Shown: positions 35,084-44,381 of the stretch, one piece after another | Layout of the letters: every line of letters starts with the position of its first letter | Position numbering within the stretch: position 1 is the stretch's first letter | From: Candidatus Methylomirabilota bacterium | GTDB taxonomy: Bacteria; Methylomirabilota; Methylomirabilia; Rokubacteriales; CSP1-6 | Reading direction: 5' to 3' | DNA length: 64,000 bases | Assembly: GCA_035764725.1 (NCBI GenBank) | Contig: DASTYT010000052.1 | Coordinates: forward strand, 84,762 to 148,761 | The notes under the pieces: generated by a model | The model's database searches: none | What the model was told of the DNA's origin: nothing | The model's input: the letters and a program-made list of their open reading frames with translations, nothing else | Made by a program: the position numbers and the translations under genes

Positions 35084-35533
35084 CTAGATGGCGTCCGCGG
35101 GATCCTTGCCCGCCACCTGCGTGAGGCCCTTGCTGAAGCGGCCGGCGTGCGACTTCTCGGCCTTGGCCAGGGTCTCGAACCACTCGGCCAGCTCGGCGAA
35201 GCCCTCGTCACGTGCGGTCTTGGCCATGCCGGGATACATCTGGGTGTACTCGTACGTCTCGCCGGCGACGGCGGCCTTGAGGTTCTTCTCGGTCTTGCCG
35301 ATGGGCTCGCCCGTCGCCGGATCACCCACTTCCTTCAGAAAGTCGAGGTGCCCGAACGCGTGGCCAGTCTCGGCATCGGCGGTGTCCTTGAAGAGACCGG
35401 CAACGTCGGGGAAGCCCTCGATGTCGGCCACTCGGGCGAAGTAGAGATAGCGGCGGTTCGCCTGCGACTCGCCCGCGAACGCTTCCTTGAGATTCTCGAA
35501 GCTCTTGCTTCCCTTCAGGCTCTTCCCGGCCAT
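35084..35533 (-). CDS. Rubrerythrin (ferritin-like domain only)
   Basis: Diiron protein of 149 residues that reduces hydrogen peroxide. Ligand helices are visible in [45 protein letters not shown] and [12 protein letters not shown], giving two ExxH-type motifs. The C-terminal rubredoxin domain of classical rubrerythrin is absent, so electrons must come from another protein, likely the adjacent Fe-S protein. The ATG follows GAGGAGG by five bases. It lies 43 bases after the PerR-like regulator gene. Confidence 0.93.
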   Translation of the reverse strand: MAGKSLKGSKSFENLKEAFAGESQANRRYLYFARVADIEGFPDVAGLFKDTADAETGHAFGHLDFLKEVGDPATGEPIGKTEKNLKAAVAGETYEYTQMYPGMAKTARDEGFAELAEWFETLAKAEKSHAGRFSKGLTQVAGKDPADAI

Positions 35534-35576
35534 GAGATCCTCCTCTCCTCCCGCGGGACGCGCCCGCGTGGATGGG

Positions 35577-36083
35577 TCAGGGTGAACGACGGGGCCGCCC
35601 GGCGCGAGGGCGGCCCGGCTCGCGGCGTCCGGCGCCGGACCGGCACGCGGGACAGCGGCCAAAGAACTCGATACGCTGATGGGTGATGGTGAGGCCGTGG
35701 GCCGACTCCACCCGCGCCGACACCGCCCGGGTCTGGGGCTCGCAGAGCGGACCCTCGACGTCGAGGATGCGTCCGCAGCCGACGCACGTGAAGTGGTGGT
35801 GCCGGCCGAGATTGCCGTCGAACCGCGCGTGCGGCCCGGGCAGCTCCTGCACCAGCCCCTCCTCGACGAGAAGCCGGAGGTTGCGGTAGACGGTGCCGAG
35901 GCTCACGCGGGGCAGGCGCCGGCGCACCATCCGGTGCACCCATTCGGCGGTGGGATGCGACCCCGTCCCCCGCACCACCTCGAGCACCACGCGGCGCGGA
36001 CCGGTGAGGCGCAGCCCCCGCTCGCGCAGCGCGCTCGCCGAGGCTTCGGGAGCGGGCGCGGCATTTCTAGGAATGATTCTCAT
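35577..36083 (-). CDS. Fur-family regulator, PerR-like
   Basis: Metal-dependent repressor of 168 residues. The winged helix includes LRLTGPRRVVLEVV and SLGTVYRNLRLLVEEG. The regulatory site reads ARFDGNLGRHHHF, where the Asp after Arg-Phe is the PerR-type ligand; the structural zinc site is CVGC plus CPAC. This and the downstream rubrerythrin argue for peroxide sensing over iron sensing. It heads the minus-strand operon. The C-terminal 20 residues are Arg-rich. Confidence 0.85.
   Translation of the reverse strand: MRIIPRNAAPAPEASASALRERGLRLTGPRRVVLEVVRGTGSHPTAEWVHRMVRRRLPRVSLGTVYRNLRLLVEEGLVQELPGPHARFDGNLGRHHHFTCVGCGRILDVEGPLCEPQTRAVSARVESAHGLTITHQRIEFFGRCPACRSGAGRREPGRPRAGRPRRSP
36068..36082 (-). 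promoter_or_regulatory. Fur/PerR-box-like operator at the start codon of the regulator
   Basis: TGAGAATCATTCCTA on the minus strand matches 10 of 14 fixed positions of the Fur box TGATAATnATTATCA. It begins at the second base of the regulator's ATG, so bound repressor would block its own transcription at the start. The stretch is AT-rich against its surroundings. Confidence 0.5.
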
Positions 36084-36162
36084 TTCCGCGGCCAGCCTAC
36101 CCGCGCCGGCGCGGCCTGTCAAGGCCGGACGCGGCGAGGCCGGCGCGGGCGACGACGCGCGG

Positions 36163-36192
36163 TTGCTCCCCCCTCGGACCATCCTGTAGACT
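36163..36192 (+). promoter_or_regulatory. Promoter of the uvrA-like gene
   Basis: TTGCTC (36163-36168), 18-base spacer and TAGACT (36187-36192). The leader to the ATG is about 20 bases and contains AGGAGG. Confidence 0.5.
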
Positions 36193-36217
36193 CAACACCT
36201 CAGGAGGACCTGTCCGA

Positions 36218-39028
36218 ATGCCTCAGCCGTCTTGGCTCCGCATCGAGGGAGCCCGGCAGAACAATCTCAAGAACGTCTCGCTCGCCATCCCCCACGACAA
36301 GGTCACGGTGATCACGGGGGTGTCAGGATCGGGCAAATCGTCCCTCGCGTTCGACACGCTCTTCGCCGAGGGGCAATGGCGGTACGTGGAATCCCTCTCG
36401 ACGTACGCCCGCATGTTCCTCGAGCGGGTGGATCGCCCGGACGTCGACCGCATCGAGCACGTGCGGCCCGCCATCGCGCTCGAGCAGAAAAACCCCGTGC
36501 GCACCGCCCGGTCCACCGCCGGAACCGCCACCGAGCTCTACGACTACCTCCGGCTGCTGTTCGGCCGCATCGGTCGCGTGCACTGCTCGGAGTGCGGCGA
36601 GGAGGCGCGCAGCGACGCCGCGGAAAGCGTGGCCGAAGCGCTCGTGCGCGATCACGCGGGCGCGCGCGCCCTCATCTGCTTCCCGCTCGCCGCGCCCGCC
36701 GGGCCCGACCCTCGCGCGATCTACGCCGCCCTCCTGCGCCGAGGCTTCGCCCGGGTGAAGCTGGACGGCGTGCTCCACGAGCTGGCCGACGCGACGGGGC
36801 GCCCCGCCGATCTGCCCGCGCCCGCGGCGGGCCAGACCATCCTGGTCGTCCTCGACCGGGTCGCGCTCGGCCGCGAGGCCCGGCGTCGCGTGGCGGAGTC
36901 GCTGGAGGCCGCGCTCGCCGAAGGTGAGGGCCGGGCCGAGGTCGACGTACTGGAGCGCGAGGTGATCTCGGTCAGCCGCGAGTATCGCTGCCCGCGCTGC
37001 GAGACCCCGCTCACCCGGCCTCAGCCGCTCCTCTTCTCCTTCAACCATCCCCTCGGCGCCTGTCCCGAGTGCAAGGGCTTCGGCAACATCCTCCGCTACG
37101 ACGAGAACCTGGTCGTGCCCGACCAGACGCGCAGCCTCGCCGACGGCGCGGTCGAGCCCTGGACCCATCCCTCCGGCCGCTGGTACCAGAAGCAGCTCCT
37201 CAAGGCGGCGAAGAAGCGCGGGGTCGACGTGACCCAGCCGTACGCGGAGCTGCCCGCCGCCGACCGCGAGTGGGTGTACGCGGGCGCCAACGGCTACACG
37301 GGCATCCAGGGCTTCTTCGAGGAAGTGGAGTCGTACCGCTACAAGCTGCACGTGCGCGTCTTCCTCTCCCGCTACCGGAGCCAGTCGCGCTGCCCCCGCT
37401 GCGCGGGGACCCGGCTCAAGCCGGAGGCTCTGTCCGTCCGCGTGGGCGGGGCCACCATCGCCGAGCTCTGCGACCGCACCGTCGAGGATCTCGCCGCCTT
37501 CGTGGACGGGCTCACCCTCACGCCGTTGGAGGGCGCGGTGGCGCGCGACGTGCTGCGCCTGCTCCGCGCCAAGCTCTCGTTCTTGCTGCGGGTCGGCCTC
37601 GGCTACATCGCACTGTCCCGGCAGACGCGCACGCTCTCCGGCGGTGAGGCGCAGCGGATCAACCTTGCCAATCAGCTCGGCGCCCAGCTCGTGGGGACGC
37701 TCTACATCCTCGATGAGCCCTCCATCGGGCTCCACGCGCGCGACACCGCGCGGCTGGCCGAGCTGTGCGGCGAGCTCGCCGACGCCGGCAACACCGTGGT
37801 GATCGTCGAGCACGACCGCTCGTTCATCCAGTCCGCCGACTACCTGGTCGAGATGGGCCCGGGCTCGGGCGACCGCGGCGGCAACGTGACCTTCGCGGGC
37901 ACCCAGGCGGAATTCGCGCGCGACCCGCACTCGCTCACCGCGCGGTACCTGACCGGGCGCGACGGGATTCCGCTCCCCCTCACCCGCCGCGAGGGCCGCC
38001 GTGCCCTCGTAGTCCGGGGAGCGCGGGCGCACAACCTCCGGGACGTCGTCTTCCGTCTACCGCTCCATACCCTCACGTGCGTCACCGGCGTGTCCGGCTC
38101 GGGCAAGTCGACGCTGGTCCACGACACGCTCTACCGGGCCGTCGCCCGCCACTTCAAGGCCGACTTCAAGGCGCCGGGCGAGCACGACGAGGTCCGCGGG
38201 CTCGAATACCTCAAGGGCGTGCGCCTGATCGACCAGGAGCCCATCGGCCGCACCCCGCGCTCGAACCCCGTCACCTACGTGAAGGTGTTCGACGAGATCC
38301 GCAAGCTGTTCGCCGGCCTGCCGCGCGCGCGCACGCTCGGGCTGACCGCGGGGGCCTTCTCCTTCAACGTGCCCGGGGGGCGCTGCGAGGCCTGCGAGGG
38401 CGGCGGCTATCAGAAGCTCGAGATGTACTTCTTCGAGGACGTGTACGTGACGTGCCCCGAGTGCGAGGGACGCCGTTACCGCCCCGACGTGCTGCGCGTG
38501 ACGTACAAGGGGAAGAACATCAGCCAGGTGCTCGAGCTCACGGTGGACGAGGCGGTGGAGTTCTTCGGGGCGCACACGGTGCTCGCGCGCCGGCTCAAGC
38601 TCCTCCAGGAGGTGGGTCTCGGTTATCTACGCCTCGGCCAGCCCGCCACCACACTGTCGGGCGGCGAGGCGCAGCGGCTCAAGATCGCCGCCGAGCTGGG
38701 GACGCGGCAGACCGCCGATCATCTGTACGTGCTCGACGAGCCCACCACGGGTCTTCACCTCGACGACGTGAAGAAGCTCCTGCTCGTCCTGAACCGCCTG
38801 GTCGACGGTGGCAACACCGTGCTGGTGGTCGAGCATCACCTCGACGTGATCAAGACGGCGGACTGGGTGGTGGACCTCGGACCGGAGGGCGGCGCCGCCG
38901 GCGGCGCCATCATCGCGGAAGGTACGCCCGAGCAGGTGGCGCAGGTGGACGGCTCCTACACCGGCAAGTATCTCCGTGAGGCGCTGCCGCGCCCGAACGG
39001 GCGGGCCGCCCATGGCCGGACCGGATGA
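36218..39028 (+). CDS. uvrA: UvrA-family ABC ATPase (excinuclease subunit A or paralogue)
   Basis: Protein of 936 residues with two ABC ATPase modules. Both Walker A motifs read GVSGSGKS (residues about 34 and 630); both signature motifs read TLSGGEAQR. Zinc-binding pairs CPRC and CPEC and the C-terminal [10 protein letters not shown] module are present, as is an insertion (about 125-245) where UvrB binds. The central linker ([19 protein letters not shown]) differs from the canonical UvrA linker I know, so this may be a paralogue beside a housekeeping UvrA. It overlaps the next gene by four bases. Confidence 0.88.
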   Translation: MPQPSWLRIEGARQNNLKNVSLAIPHDKVTVITGVSGSGKSSLAFDTLFAEGQWRYVESLSTYARMFLERVDRPDVDRIEHVRPAIALEQKNPVRTARSTAGTATELYDYLRLLFGRIGRVHCSECGEEARSDAAESVAEALVRDHAGARALICFPLAAPAGPDPRAIYAALLRRGFARVKLDGVLHELADATGRPADLPAPAAGQTILVVLDRVALGREARRRVAESLEAALAEGEGRAEVDVLEREVISVSREYRCPRCETPLTRPQPLLFSFNHPLGACPECKGFGNILRYDENLVVPDQTRSLADGAVEPWTHPSGRWYQKQLLKAAKKRGVDVTQPYAELPAADREWVYAGANGYTGIQGFFEEVESYRYKLHVRVFLSRYRSQSRCPRCAGTRLKPEALSVRVGGATIAELCDRTVEDLAAFVDGLTLTPLEGAVARDVLRLLRAKLSFLLRVGLGYIALSRQTRTLSGGEAQRINLANQLGAQLVGTLYILDEPSIGLHARDTARLAELCGELADAGNTVVIVEHDRSFIQSADYLVEMGPGSGDRGGNVTFAGTQAEFARDPHSLTARYLTGRDGIPLPLTRREGRRALVVRGARAHNLRDVVFRLPLHTLTCVTGVSGSGKSTLVHDTLYRAVARHFKADFKAPGEHDEVRGLEYLKGVRLIDQEPIGRTPRSNPVTYVKVFDEIRKLFAGLPRARTLGLTAGAFSFNVPGGRCEACEGGGYQKLEMYFFEDVYVTCPECEGRRYRPDVLRVTYKGKNISQVLELTVDEAVEFFGAHTVLARRLKLLQEVGLGYLRLGQPATTLSGGEAQRLKIAAELGTRQTADHLYVLDEPTTGLHLDDVKKLLLVLNRLVDGGNTVLVVEHHLDVIKTADWVVDLGPEGGAAGGAIIAEGTPEQVAQVDGSYTGKYLREALPRPNGRAAHGRTG

Positions 39029-40344
39029 ACTTCCACCACCTGCTCGAGGCGGTGGGCATCCTCGCCATCGGGCTTCTCTTCTACTCGTCCGCCTACCCCC
39101 GCCTCCTCGGCCCGGCGCGCCGCGAGCGCGGGGCCCGCGCCCTCCTCCACGGCGTGGCCTTCGGCGCCCTCACCGTCGCGATGATGGCCTCACGCATCGA
39201 GATCTCGCCGGGCATCTTCGTCGACGCCCGCGTCGTGCCCGTCGCGCTCATCGGCTTCTTCGAGGGCACGCCGGCCGCTCTGATCGCGGCCGCGGTGGGG
39301 AGCGTCTATCGCGTCTCGATCGGCGGCTCTGGCACGGGCGCCGGTATCTTCTCGCTCGTGTCGGTCGCCACCGCCGCCGGACTCATCCGGGAGTGGGCGC
39401 GCCGCGAGGGCGGGCCGCGCACGCGCCACGCCCTCGCCCTCGCCGGCGCCACGTACGCCTTGACCGTGCTCGGCTTCGCCCTCATCGGACGCCGGGGCCT
39501 CGAGCTGTTCAGCGACATGTGGCTGGCCTACCTGGTGACGTGCCTCGTCGGTGTCGCGCTGATGGCGCGCCTGTTCGACGACGTCCCCGAGCAGTTCCGG
39601 CTGAGCGCCGAGCGCGCGCGCTTCCGCGCCGTCCTCGATGAGGCCACCGACGCCATCCGCATCATCGACTGCGGCACCCAGCGCATCGTGGACGTCAACC
39701 GCGCCGACTGCACGCTCTCCGGCCTCACCCGCGATGAGCTCGTGGGGCGCGACCGGCGGGACTTCTGGCCGGAGGATCCCGAGCGGCGACGGCTCCAGGA
39801 GTCGGCGTTCGCGGAGACCTATGCGACCGGATTCACCCAGACGCTCGGCTCCCCGTTCCGGACGGGCGGGGGCGAGACGATACCCGTGGACACCACCCGC
39901 CACGTGGTGCGCTTCCACGATCGCCGCTACGAGATCATCATCTGGCGCCCGGCGCGCGAGCGGATGGCAGCGGAGGCGGCCGCACGGGAGACATCCGACC
40001 TGCGGGCGGCCACCCTCGTCGCGCGCGCCGCCGCCCACGAGATCAACAATCCGCTGGCGGTGATCCTCGGCTATCTCCAGCTGCTCGAGGGCCGGTGGCC
40101 GCCCGACAGTCGGGAGGCGAAGTGGCACGTGCAGATGGTCGAGGCGGGAGGGCGGATCCGCGACGCGGTGGGACGGCTCAACCGCCTCATCAAGGTCGAG
40201 GCACGGCCCACCGCGGGTGAGTCGCCCGCCATGCTCGACTCGGTGAAGTCGAGCCAGCCGGGCGGGACGCCCGCTGCCGCGTCCCCCGCGCCCGCTCCCG
40301 CGGCGTCCCCGGCGCCGCCGCCCGCCATCGCACCCGACCGTTGA
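39025..40344 (+). CDS. Membrane sensor with PAS and HisKA domains but no ATPase domain
   Basis: Protein of 439 residues. Five or six membrane helices in residues 5-180 resemble the LytS-type 5TM sensor. A PAS domain follows (about 200-320), then a HisKA dimerisation helix with the H-box AAHEINNPLAVILGYLQLL. The protein then ends in a Pro/Ala-rich tail; no N, G1 or G2 boxes of a HATPase domain exist. It could be phosphorylated by another kinase or act as a decoy dimer partner. It overlaps both neighbours. Confidence 0.82.
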   Translation: MNFHHLLEAVGILAIGLLFYSSAYPRLLGPARRERGARALLHGVAFGALTVAMMASRIEISPGIFVDARVVPVALIGFFEGTPAALIAAAVGSVYRVSIGGSGTGAGIFSLVSVATAAGLIREWARREGGPRTRHALALAGATYALTVLGFALIGRRGLELFSDMWLAYLVTCLVGVALMARLFDDVPEQFRLSAERARFRAVLDEATDAIRIIDCGTQRIVDVNRADCTLSGLTRDELVGRDRRDFWPEDPERRRLQESAFAETYATGFTQTLGSPFRTGGGETIPVDTTRHVVRFHDRRYEIIIWRPARERMAAEAAARETSDLRAATLVARAAAHEINNPLAVILGYLQLLEGRWPPDSREAKWHVQMVEAGGRIRDAVGRLNRLIKVEARPTAGESPAMLDSVKSSQPGGTPAAASPAPAPAASPAPPPAIAPDR

Positions 40345-41588
40345 GCGCGCGCCTCTACCACGGCTGGATCATCGTCGGCGGCGCCTTCGTCGTCCTGCTG
40401 CTCGCCTACGGCACCCAGTACGCGTTCGGCGTGTTCTTCGCCGCCCTCCTCGCGGAGTTCCACTGGAGCCGCGCCAGCCTCTCCGGCGCGTTCTCCCTCT
40501 ACACCCTCGTGTACAGCGCGTTCGGTCTGGTCGCCGGCCGTCTGACGGACCGCTGGGGTCCACGGATCGTCATCGCGACCGGCGGCGTGCTCCTCGGCGC
40601 CGGCCTCGCCGGCATGAGCGCGGTCACCGCGCTCTGGCAGCCCTACGTGCTCTACGGAACGGTGGCCGCTCTGGGCATGTCCACCGCGTACGTGCCCTGC
40701 AACGCCACCGTCGTCCGGTGGTTCGTCCGCCGACGGGGTCTGGCGGTGGGCGTCGCCTCCGCGGGCGGGAGCGTCGGCACCTTCGTGCTCCCGCCGGTGG
40801 CGCATTGGCTGGTGAGCGCGCTCGGCTGGCGCCGCGCCTATCTCGTCTTCGGCGCCGCGATCTTTCTCGCCCTCGCCGGCGTGGCCGGCGTGATGCGGCG
40901 CGATCCCGAGTCGCTCGGCCTCCATCCCGACGGAGCCGCCCCCGTCACGCCGGCCGGCTCGCTCGGCGGCTGGACGGCGCGCGAGGCGGTGGGCCTTCGC
41001 GAGTTCTGGATGCTTTTCTCGGTCTTCGGCCTCACCTGGACGGCCATCTTCATTCCCCTCGTCCACCTGGTCCCGCTCGCCCGCGACCTCGGCATCGAGC
41101 CCCTGCGCGCGGCGACCCTCGTCTCCGCGCTCGGCATCGCCGCGGTGGCGGGCCGGCTCGTCATGGGCTGGCTTTCCGATCGGGTCGGCCGTCGCGCCAT
41201 TCTCGCCGTCGCGCTCGCGGCGCAGGCCGTATCCTTCCTGGCGCTCGGCCGGGCGGCCACGCTGCCGGCGCTCGCCGGCGCCACGCTGCTCTTCGGCTTC
41301 TCGTACGGGACGGTGTCCGTGATCTTTCCCGCGATGGTGGCGGACTTCTTCGGACGCGCCCATGCCGGCTCGCTCGTCGGCTTGATCTTCGGGCTTGCCG
41401 GGCCCACCGCCGCGCTCGGCCCCGTGGGCGCGGGATGGATCTACGACCGCCTGGGCAGCTATGCGTTGGCCTGCTGGATCAGCGCCGCGGTCAACCTCGC
41501 CGCCCTCGCCCTGCTCGCTTTCGTGCGGGCACCCCGCGCGCGGGCGGCGCCTTCCCCCTTGATTGACCGGGCGGCGGTGGCCCGCTAG
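40341..41588 (+). CDS. MFS transporter, oxalate/formate or monocarboxylate type
   Basis: Twelve-helix major facilitator of 415 residues. GRLTDRWGPRIVIATGG is the loop 2-3 signature and GWLSDRVGRRAI the repeat between helices 8 and 9. The N-terminal HGWIIVGGAFVVLLLAYG and FHWSRASLSGAFSLY are typical of the OFA/monocarboxylate branch. The substrate is unknown. The TTG start lies in TTGA, overlapping the stop of the sensor gene. Confidence 0.85.
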   Translation: MSARLYHGWIIVGGAFVVLLLAYGTQYAFGVFFAALLAEFHWSRASLSGAFSLYTLVYSAFGLVAGRLTDRWGPRIVIATGGVLLGAGLAGMSAVTALWQPYVLYGTVAALGMSTAYVPCNATVVRWFVRRRGLAVGVASAGGSVGTFVLPPVAHWLVSALGWRRAYLVFGAAIFLALAGVAGVMRRDPESLGLHPDGAAPVTPAGSLGGWTAREAVGLREFWMLFSVFGLTWTAIFIPLVHLVPLARDLGIEPLRAATLVSALGIAAVAGRLVMGWLSDRVGRRAILAVALAAQAVSFLALGRAATLPALAGATLLFGFSYGTVSVIFPAMVADFFGRAHAGSLVGLIFGLAGPTAALGPVGAGWIYDRLGSYALACWISAAVNLAALALLAFVRAPRARAAPSPLIDRAAVAR

Positions 41589-41591
41589 ACT
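41563..41591 (+). promoter_or_regulatory. Promoter of the thiolase-like/DUF35 pair
   Basis: TTGACC (41563-41568), 17-base spacer and TAGACT (41586-41591). It overlaps the last codons of the MFS gene. The leader to the ATG at 41632 is about 34 bases. Confidence 0.65.
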
Positions 41592-41631
41592 GGCCCGGCC
41601 GCCGCGGAGCCGCGGCGCCAAGGAGATGCGC

Positions 41632-42846
41632 ATGGCGGGACTCAAGGACCGGTACTGCATCGTCGGCGTGGGTGAGACCGAGTACAGCCGCCAGTCGAAC
41701 CGCAGCACGCGGGCGATGGCGGTGGAAGCCATCCGCAAGGCGATGGACGACGCGGGGCTCAGCGGTGCCCAGGTCGACGGGATGATGTCGTACCAGAGCG
41801 GGGACTCCATCGTCTCGAGCTGGGTCTCCGGCGATCTCGGCATGCGGCTCAACTTCTACATGGACGTGTTCGGCGGCGGCTCGTCCACCGAGGCCCTGGT
41901 CGGGCTCGCCATCGGCGCCATCGAGGCGGGGATGTGCAACACGGTGGCGCTCTTTCGCTCGATGAACGGGTACTCCGACTTCCGCATCGGCGGGACGGGC
42001 GCGCGCGCGGCTCAGCCCGTGCGGGGGATGGATCTCGCCCAGGTGCCCTTCGGCATGCGGAGCGCGGGCCAGAACTTCGCCCCCTCCTTCATGCGCCACA
42101 TGTACGAGTACGGCACCACCTCCGAGCAGGTGGCGGCGGTGCGGGTCGCCCACAGCAAGCACGCCTCGCAGAATCCCAAGGCCTTCTTGAAGGACCGGGT
42201 CACGGTGGCCGACGTCGTGGGCTCGCGCTGGATCGTGAAGCCGCTCCACCTCCTCGACTGCTGCCTCGAGACCGACAACGCCACCGCGATGATCGTGACG
42301 TCCGCCGAGCGCGCGCGCGATCTCCGGCGCAAGCCGATCTACATCATGGGCGTGGCGGGCCGGGTCAACAAGCCGCGCACCGACTTCCACTGGGCGCACG
42401 GCCCCATCAGCCGCGTGGCCGGGTACTACGCCAAGGACATCGTCTTCGGCCAGGCCGGCATCGGACCGGACGACGTGGATGTCACCGGCTCCTACGACGC
42501 GTTCACCTTCACCACGATGCTGCAGCTCGAGGAGTACGGCTTCTGCAAGAAGGGCGAGGGCGGCGCGTACGTGTCCAGCGGCATCATCGAGCTCGGGGGC
42601 AAGCGCCCCAACAACACCTCCGGTGGCCATCTCTGCGAGGGCTACACCCACGGCATGAGCATGGTGATCGAAAATGTGCGCCAGCTGCGGGGCACCGTCG
42701 ACGACTCTTGCCCCGGCGCCGCCGAGGGCAAGCACTCCTACGACTACTCGACCGGGCGCTGCCGGCAGGTCAAGGATCCCCGGATCACGATGAACCTCGG
42801 ATGGGCGATGCCGCCGACCGGCTCGGCCCTGATCCTCCACAACTGA
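41632..42846 (+). CDS. Thiolase-like protein without the nucleophilic cysteine
   Basis: Thiolase-fold protein of 404 residues, of the SCP-x/lipid-transfer-associated branch. It begins with DRYCIVGVGETEYSR and carries GGHLCEGYTHG near the C-terminal active-site region. At the usual nucleophile site the sequence is VFGGGSSTEALVGLA, with no Cys, so Claisen chemistry by the standard mechanism is unlikely. The ATG at 41632 has AAGGAG six bases upstream. It is always paired in such loci with a DUF35 protein, as here. Confidence 0.82.
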   Translation: MAGLKDRYCIVGVGETEYSRQSNRSTRAMAVEAIRKAMDDAGLSGAQVDGMMSYQSGDSIVSSWVSGDLGMRLNFYMDVFGGGSSTEALVGLAIGAIEAGMCNTVALFRSMNGYSDFRIGGTGARAAQPVRGMDLAQVPFGMRSAGQNFAPSFMRHMYEYGTTSEQVAAVRVAHSKHASQNPKAFLKDRVTVADVVGSRWIVKPLHLLDCCLETDNATAMIVTSAERARDLRRKPIYIMGVAGRVNKPRTDFHWAHGPISRVAGYYAKDIVFGQAGIGPDDVDVTGSYDAFTFTTMLQLEEYGFCKKGEGGAYVSSGIIELGGKRPNNTSGGHLCEGYTHGMSMVIENVRQLRGTVDDSCPGAAEGKHSYDYSTGRCRQVKDPRITMNLGWAMPPTGSALILHN

Positions 42847-42859
42847 GCGGGAGCGCGCG

Positions 42860-43366
42860 ATGCCCAGCATCGAATACCGCGGCATGAACCTGGTGATCCC
42901 AGAGAACGACTCGGAGTGGCGCGAGCATTTCAAGCTCGCGCGCCAGCGCCACAAGCTGACCCTCCGCAAGTGCGCCAAGTGCGGGCTGCTCCGGTACCCG
43001 CCCAGCCACGGCTGCCCCTGGTGTCCGTCGCAGGAGTGGACCTGGCAGGAGGTGTCGGGCGGAGGGCACATCTACTCCTACGAGATCGTGCACCATGCGA
43101 TCCAGCCCGGCTTCAAGGACTGGACGCCCTATGCCGTCGTGCTGGTCGAGCTGGACGAGCAGCGCGGCAAGCCCACCGCCGACGAGGCCCTGCGCATCAT
43201 CGGCAATCTCGTCACCGCGGAGTTCCGGCCCGAGCCCGAGGGCAACGTGGCCATCGGGAAGCGGGTGAAGGCCGTGTTCAACGACCTCTCGAACGACTTC
43301 GCGCTGCCGCAGTTCGCCCTCACCGACGAGCCGCCGGTGGGGCGGGTCTGGCGCTTCCCCGGCTAG
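42860..43366 (+). CDS. DUF35-type zinc-ribbon/OB-fold protein
   Basis: Protein of 168 residues. A rubredoxin-like zinc ribbon (CAKCGLLRYPP and CPWCPSQEW) is followed by an OB fold beginning GGGHIYSYEIVHHA. Members bind acyl-CoA and work in complex with thiolase-like or HMG-CoA-synthase-like partners. It follows the thiolase-like gene by 13 bases and probably forms such a complex with it. Confidence 0.88.
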   Translation: MPSIEYRGMNLVIPENDSEWREHFKLARQRHKLTLRKCAKCGLLRYPPSHGCPWCPSQEWTWQEVSGGGHIYSYEIVHHAIQPGFKDWTPYAVVLVELDEQRGKPTADEALRIIGNLVTAEFRPEPEGNVAIGKRVKAVFNDLSNDFALPQFALTDEPPVGRVWRFPG

Positions 43367-43382
43367 AGCGCCCGCGGACCTC

Positions 43383-44381
43383 GTGGTCCAGGTCTTCCTC
43401 ACCGTGGACAGCGAGGTCTGGCCGGCGACGCCGGCGGCCTTCGTCACGCCCGGCGCGCCTTTCGACCTCGCGCCCGCCGTCTCCGCGTACTTCGACGGCC
43501 ACACGCGCTCGGGCGACTTCGGCGTCCCGTTCCAGCTCGACCTCCTGAGGGAGCACGGGCTCCGGGCCACGTTCTTCGTAGAGCCCCTCTTCAGTCTGCT
43601 CGCGGGCGGGCGCGACGCGCTCGCGCGCATGGTAACGCTGATCCAGTCGGCGGGGCAGGACGTGCAGGTACACGCCCACACGGAATGGCTGAGCCTCGTC
43701 GCGGAGCCGGGGCTCCCGCGCGCCGGGCACTCGGTGGTGCGGCGCTATCCCGAGGCCGAGCAGGCCGCGATCATCAGGCGCGCCTCCGCGCTCCTGCGCG
43801 AAGCGGGCGCCACGCGGCTCCGCGCGTTCCGCGCGGGCGGCTACGGCGCCGACCTGGCGACGCTGCGCGCCCTCGCCTCGTGCGGCGTCGCGATGGACAC
43901 GAGCCTCAACGTGCCGTATCTGGGCGGACCCTGCGACATCCGCACGGAGGGGCCGGCGCTCCAGCCCTTCGACCTCGGGGGGACGCTCGAGGTGCCCATC
44001 ACCTACTTCGAGGACTGGCCGGGCCACCACCGGCCGCTGCAGCTCGGCGCCTGCTCGTCGTGGGAGATCGAGGCCGCGCTTTGGGGCGCCGCGCGTGCGG
44101 ACTGGCGCGCCGCCGTGCTCGTGTTCCATTCGGTGGAGCTGCTCAAGCGCGTGCCCGACATGGCGCTGACGGGCGTCACCCGCCCCGAGCGCGTGGTGGT
44201 GCGGCGCTTCGAGCGCCTCTGCCGCTTCCTCGCACGCCATCGCGACACCTTCGCGACGGCGACATTCGGGTCGGTGGACGAGAGCGGCCTGCGTGGCCCG
44301 CAGCCGCGCGCCGGGCTTAGGTCCCACGTGGGCCGGACGGCGTGGCGCTACGCGGAGCAGCTCGCCTCGCGCCTCGGCTGA
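43383..44381 (+). CDS. Polysaccharide-deacetylase-like protein
   Basis: Protein of 332 residues with a CE4-like fold. It starts VFLTVDSEVWP (catalytic Asp region), has RATFFVEPLFS, the metal motif VHAHTEWL, and FRAGGYGADLATL. These replace the exact HxxxH of classical deacetylases, so activity on a sugar acetyl group is likely but not certain. No signal peptide is visible. Its last 65 bases overlap the convergent ATP-grasp gene. Confidence 0.78.
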   Translation: MVQVFLTVDSEVWPATPAAFVTPGAPFDLAPAVSAYFDGHTRSGDFGVPFQLDLLREHGLRATFFVEPLFSLLAGGRDALARMVTLIQSAGQDVQVHAHTEWLSLVAEPGLPRAGHSVVRRYPEAEQAAIIRRASALLREAGATRLRAFRAGGYGADLATLRALASCGVAMDTSLNVPYLGGPCDIRTEGPALQPFDLGGTLEVPITYFEDWPGHHRPLQLGACSSWEIEAALWGAARADWRAAVLVFHSVELLKRVPDMALTGVTRPERVVVRRFERLCRFLARHRDTFATATFGSVDESGLRGPQPRAGLRSHVGRTAWRYAEQLASRLG

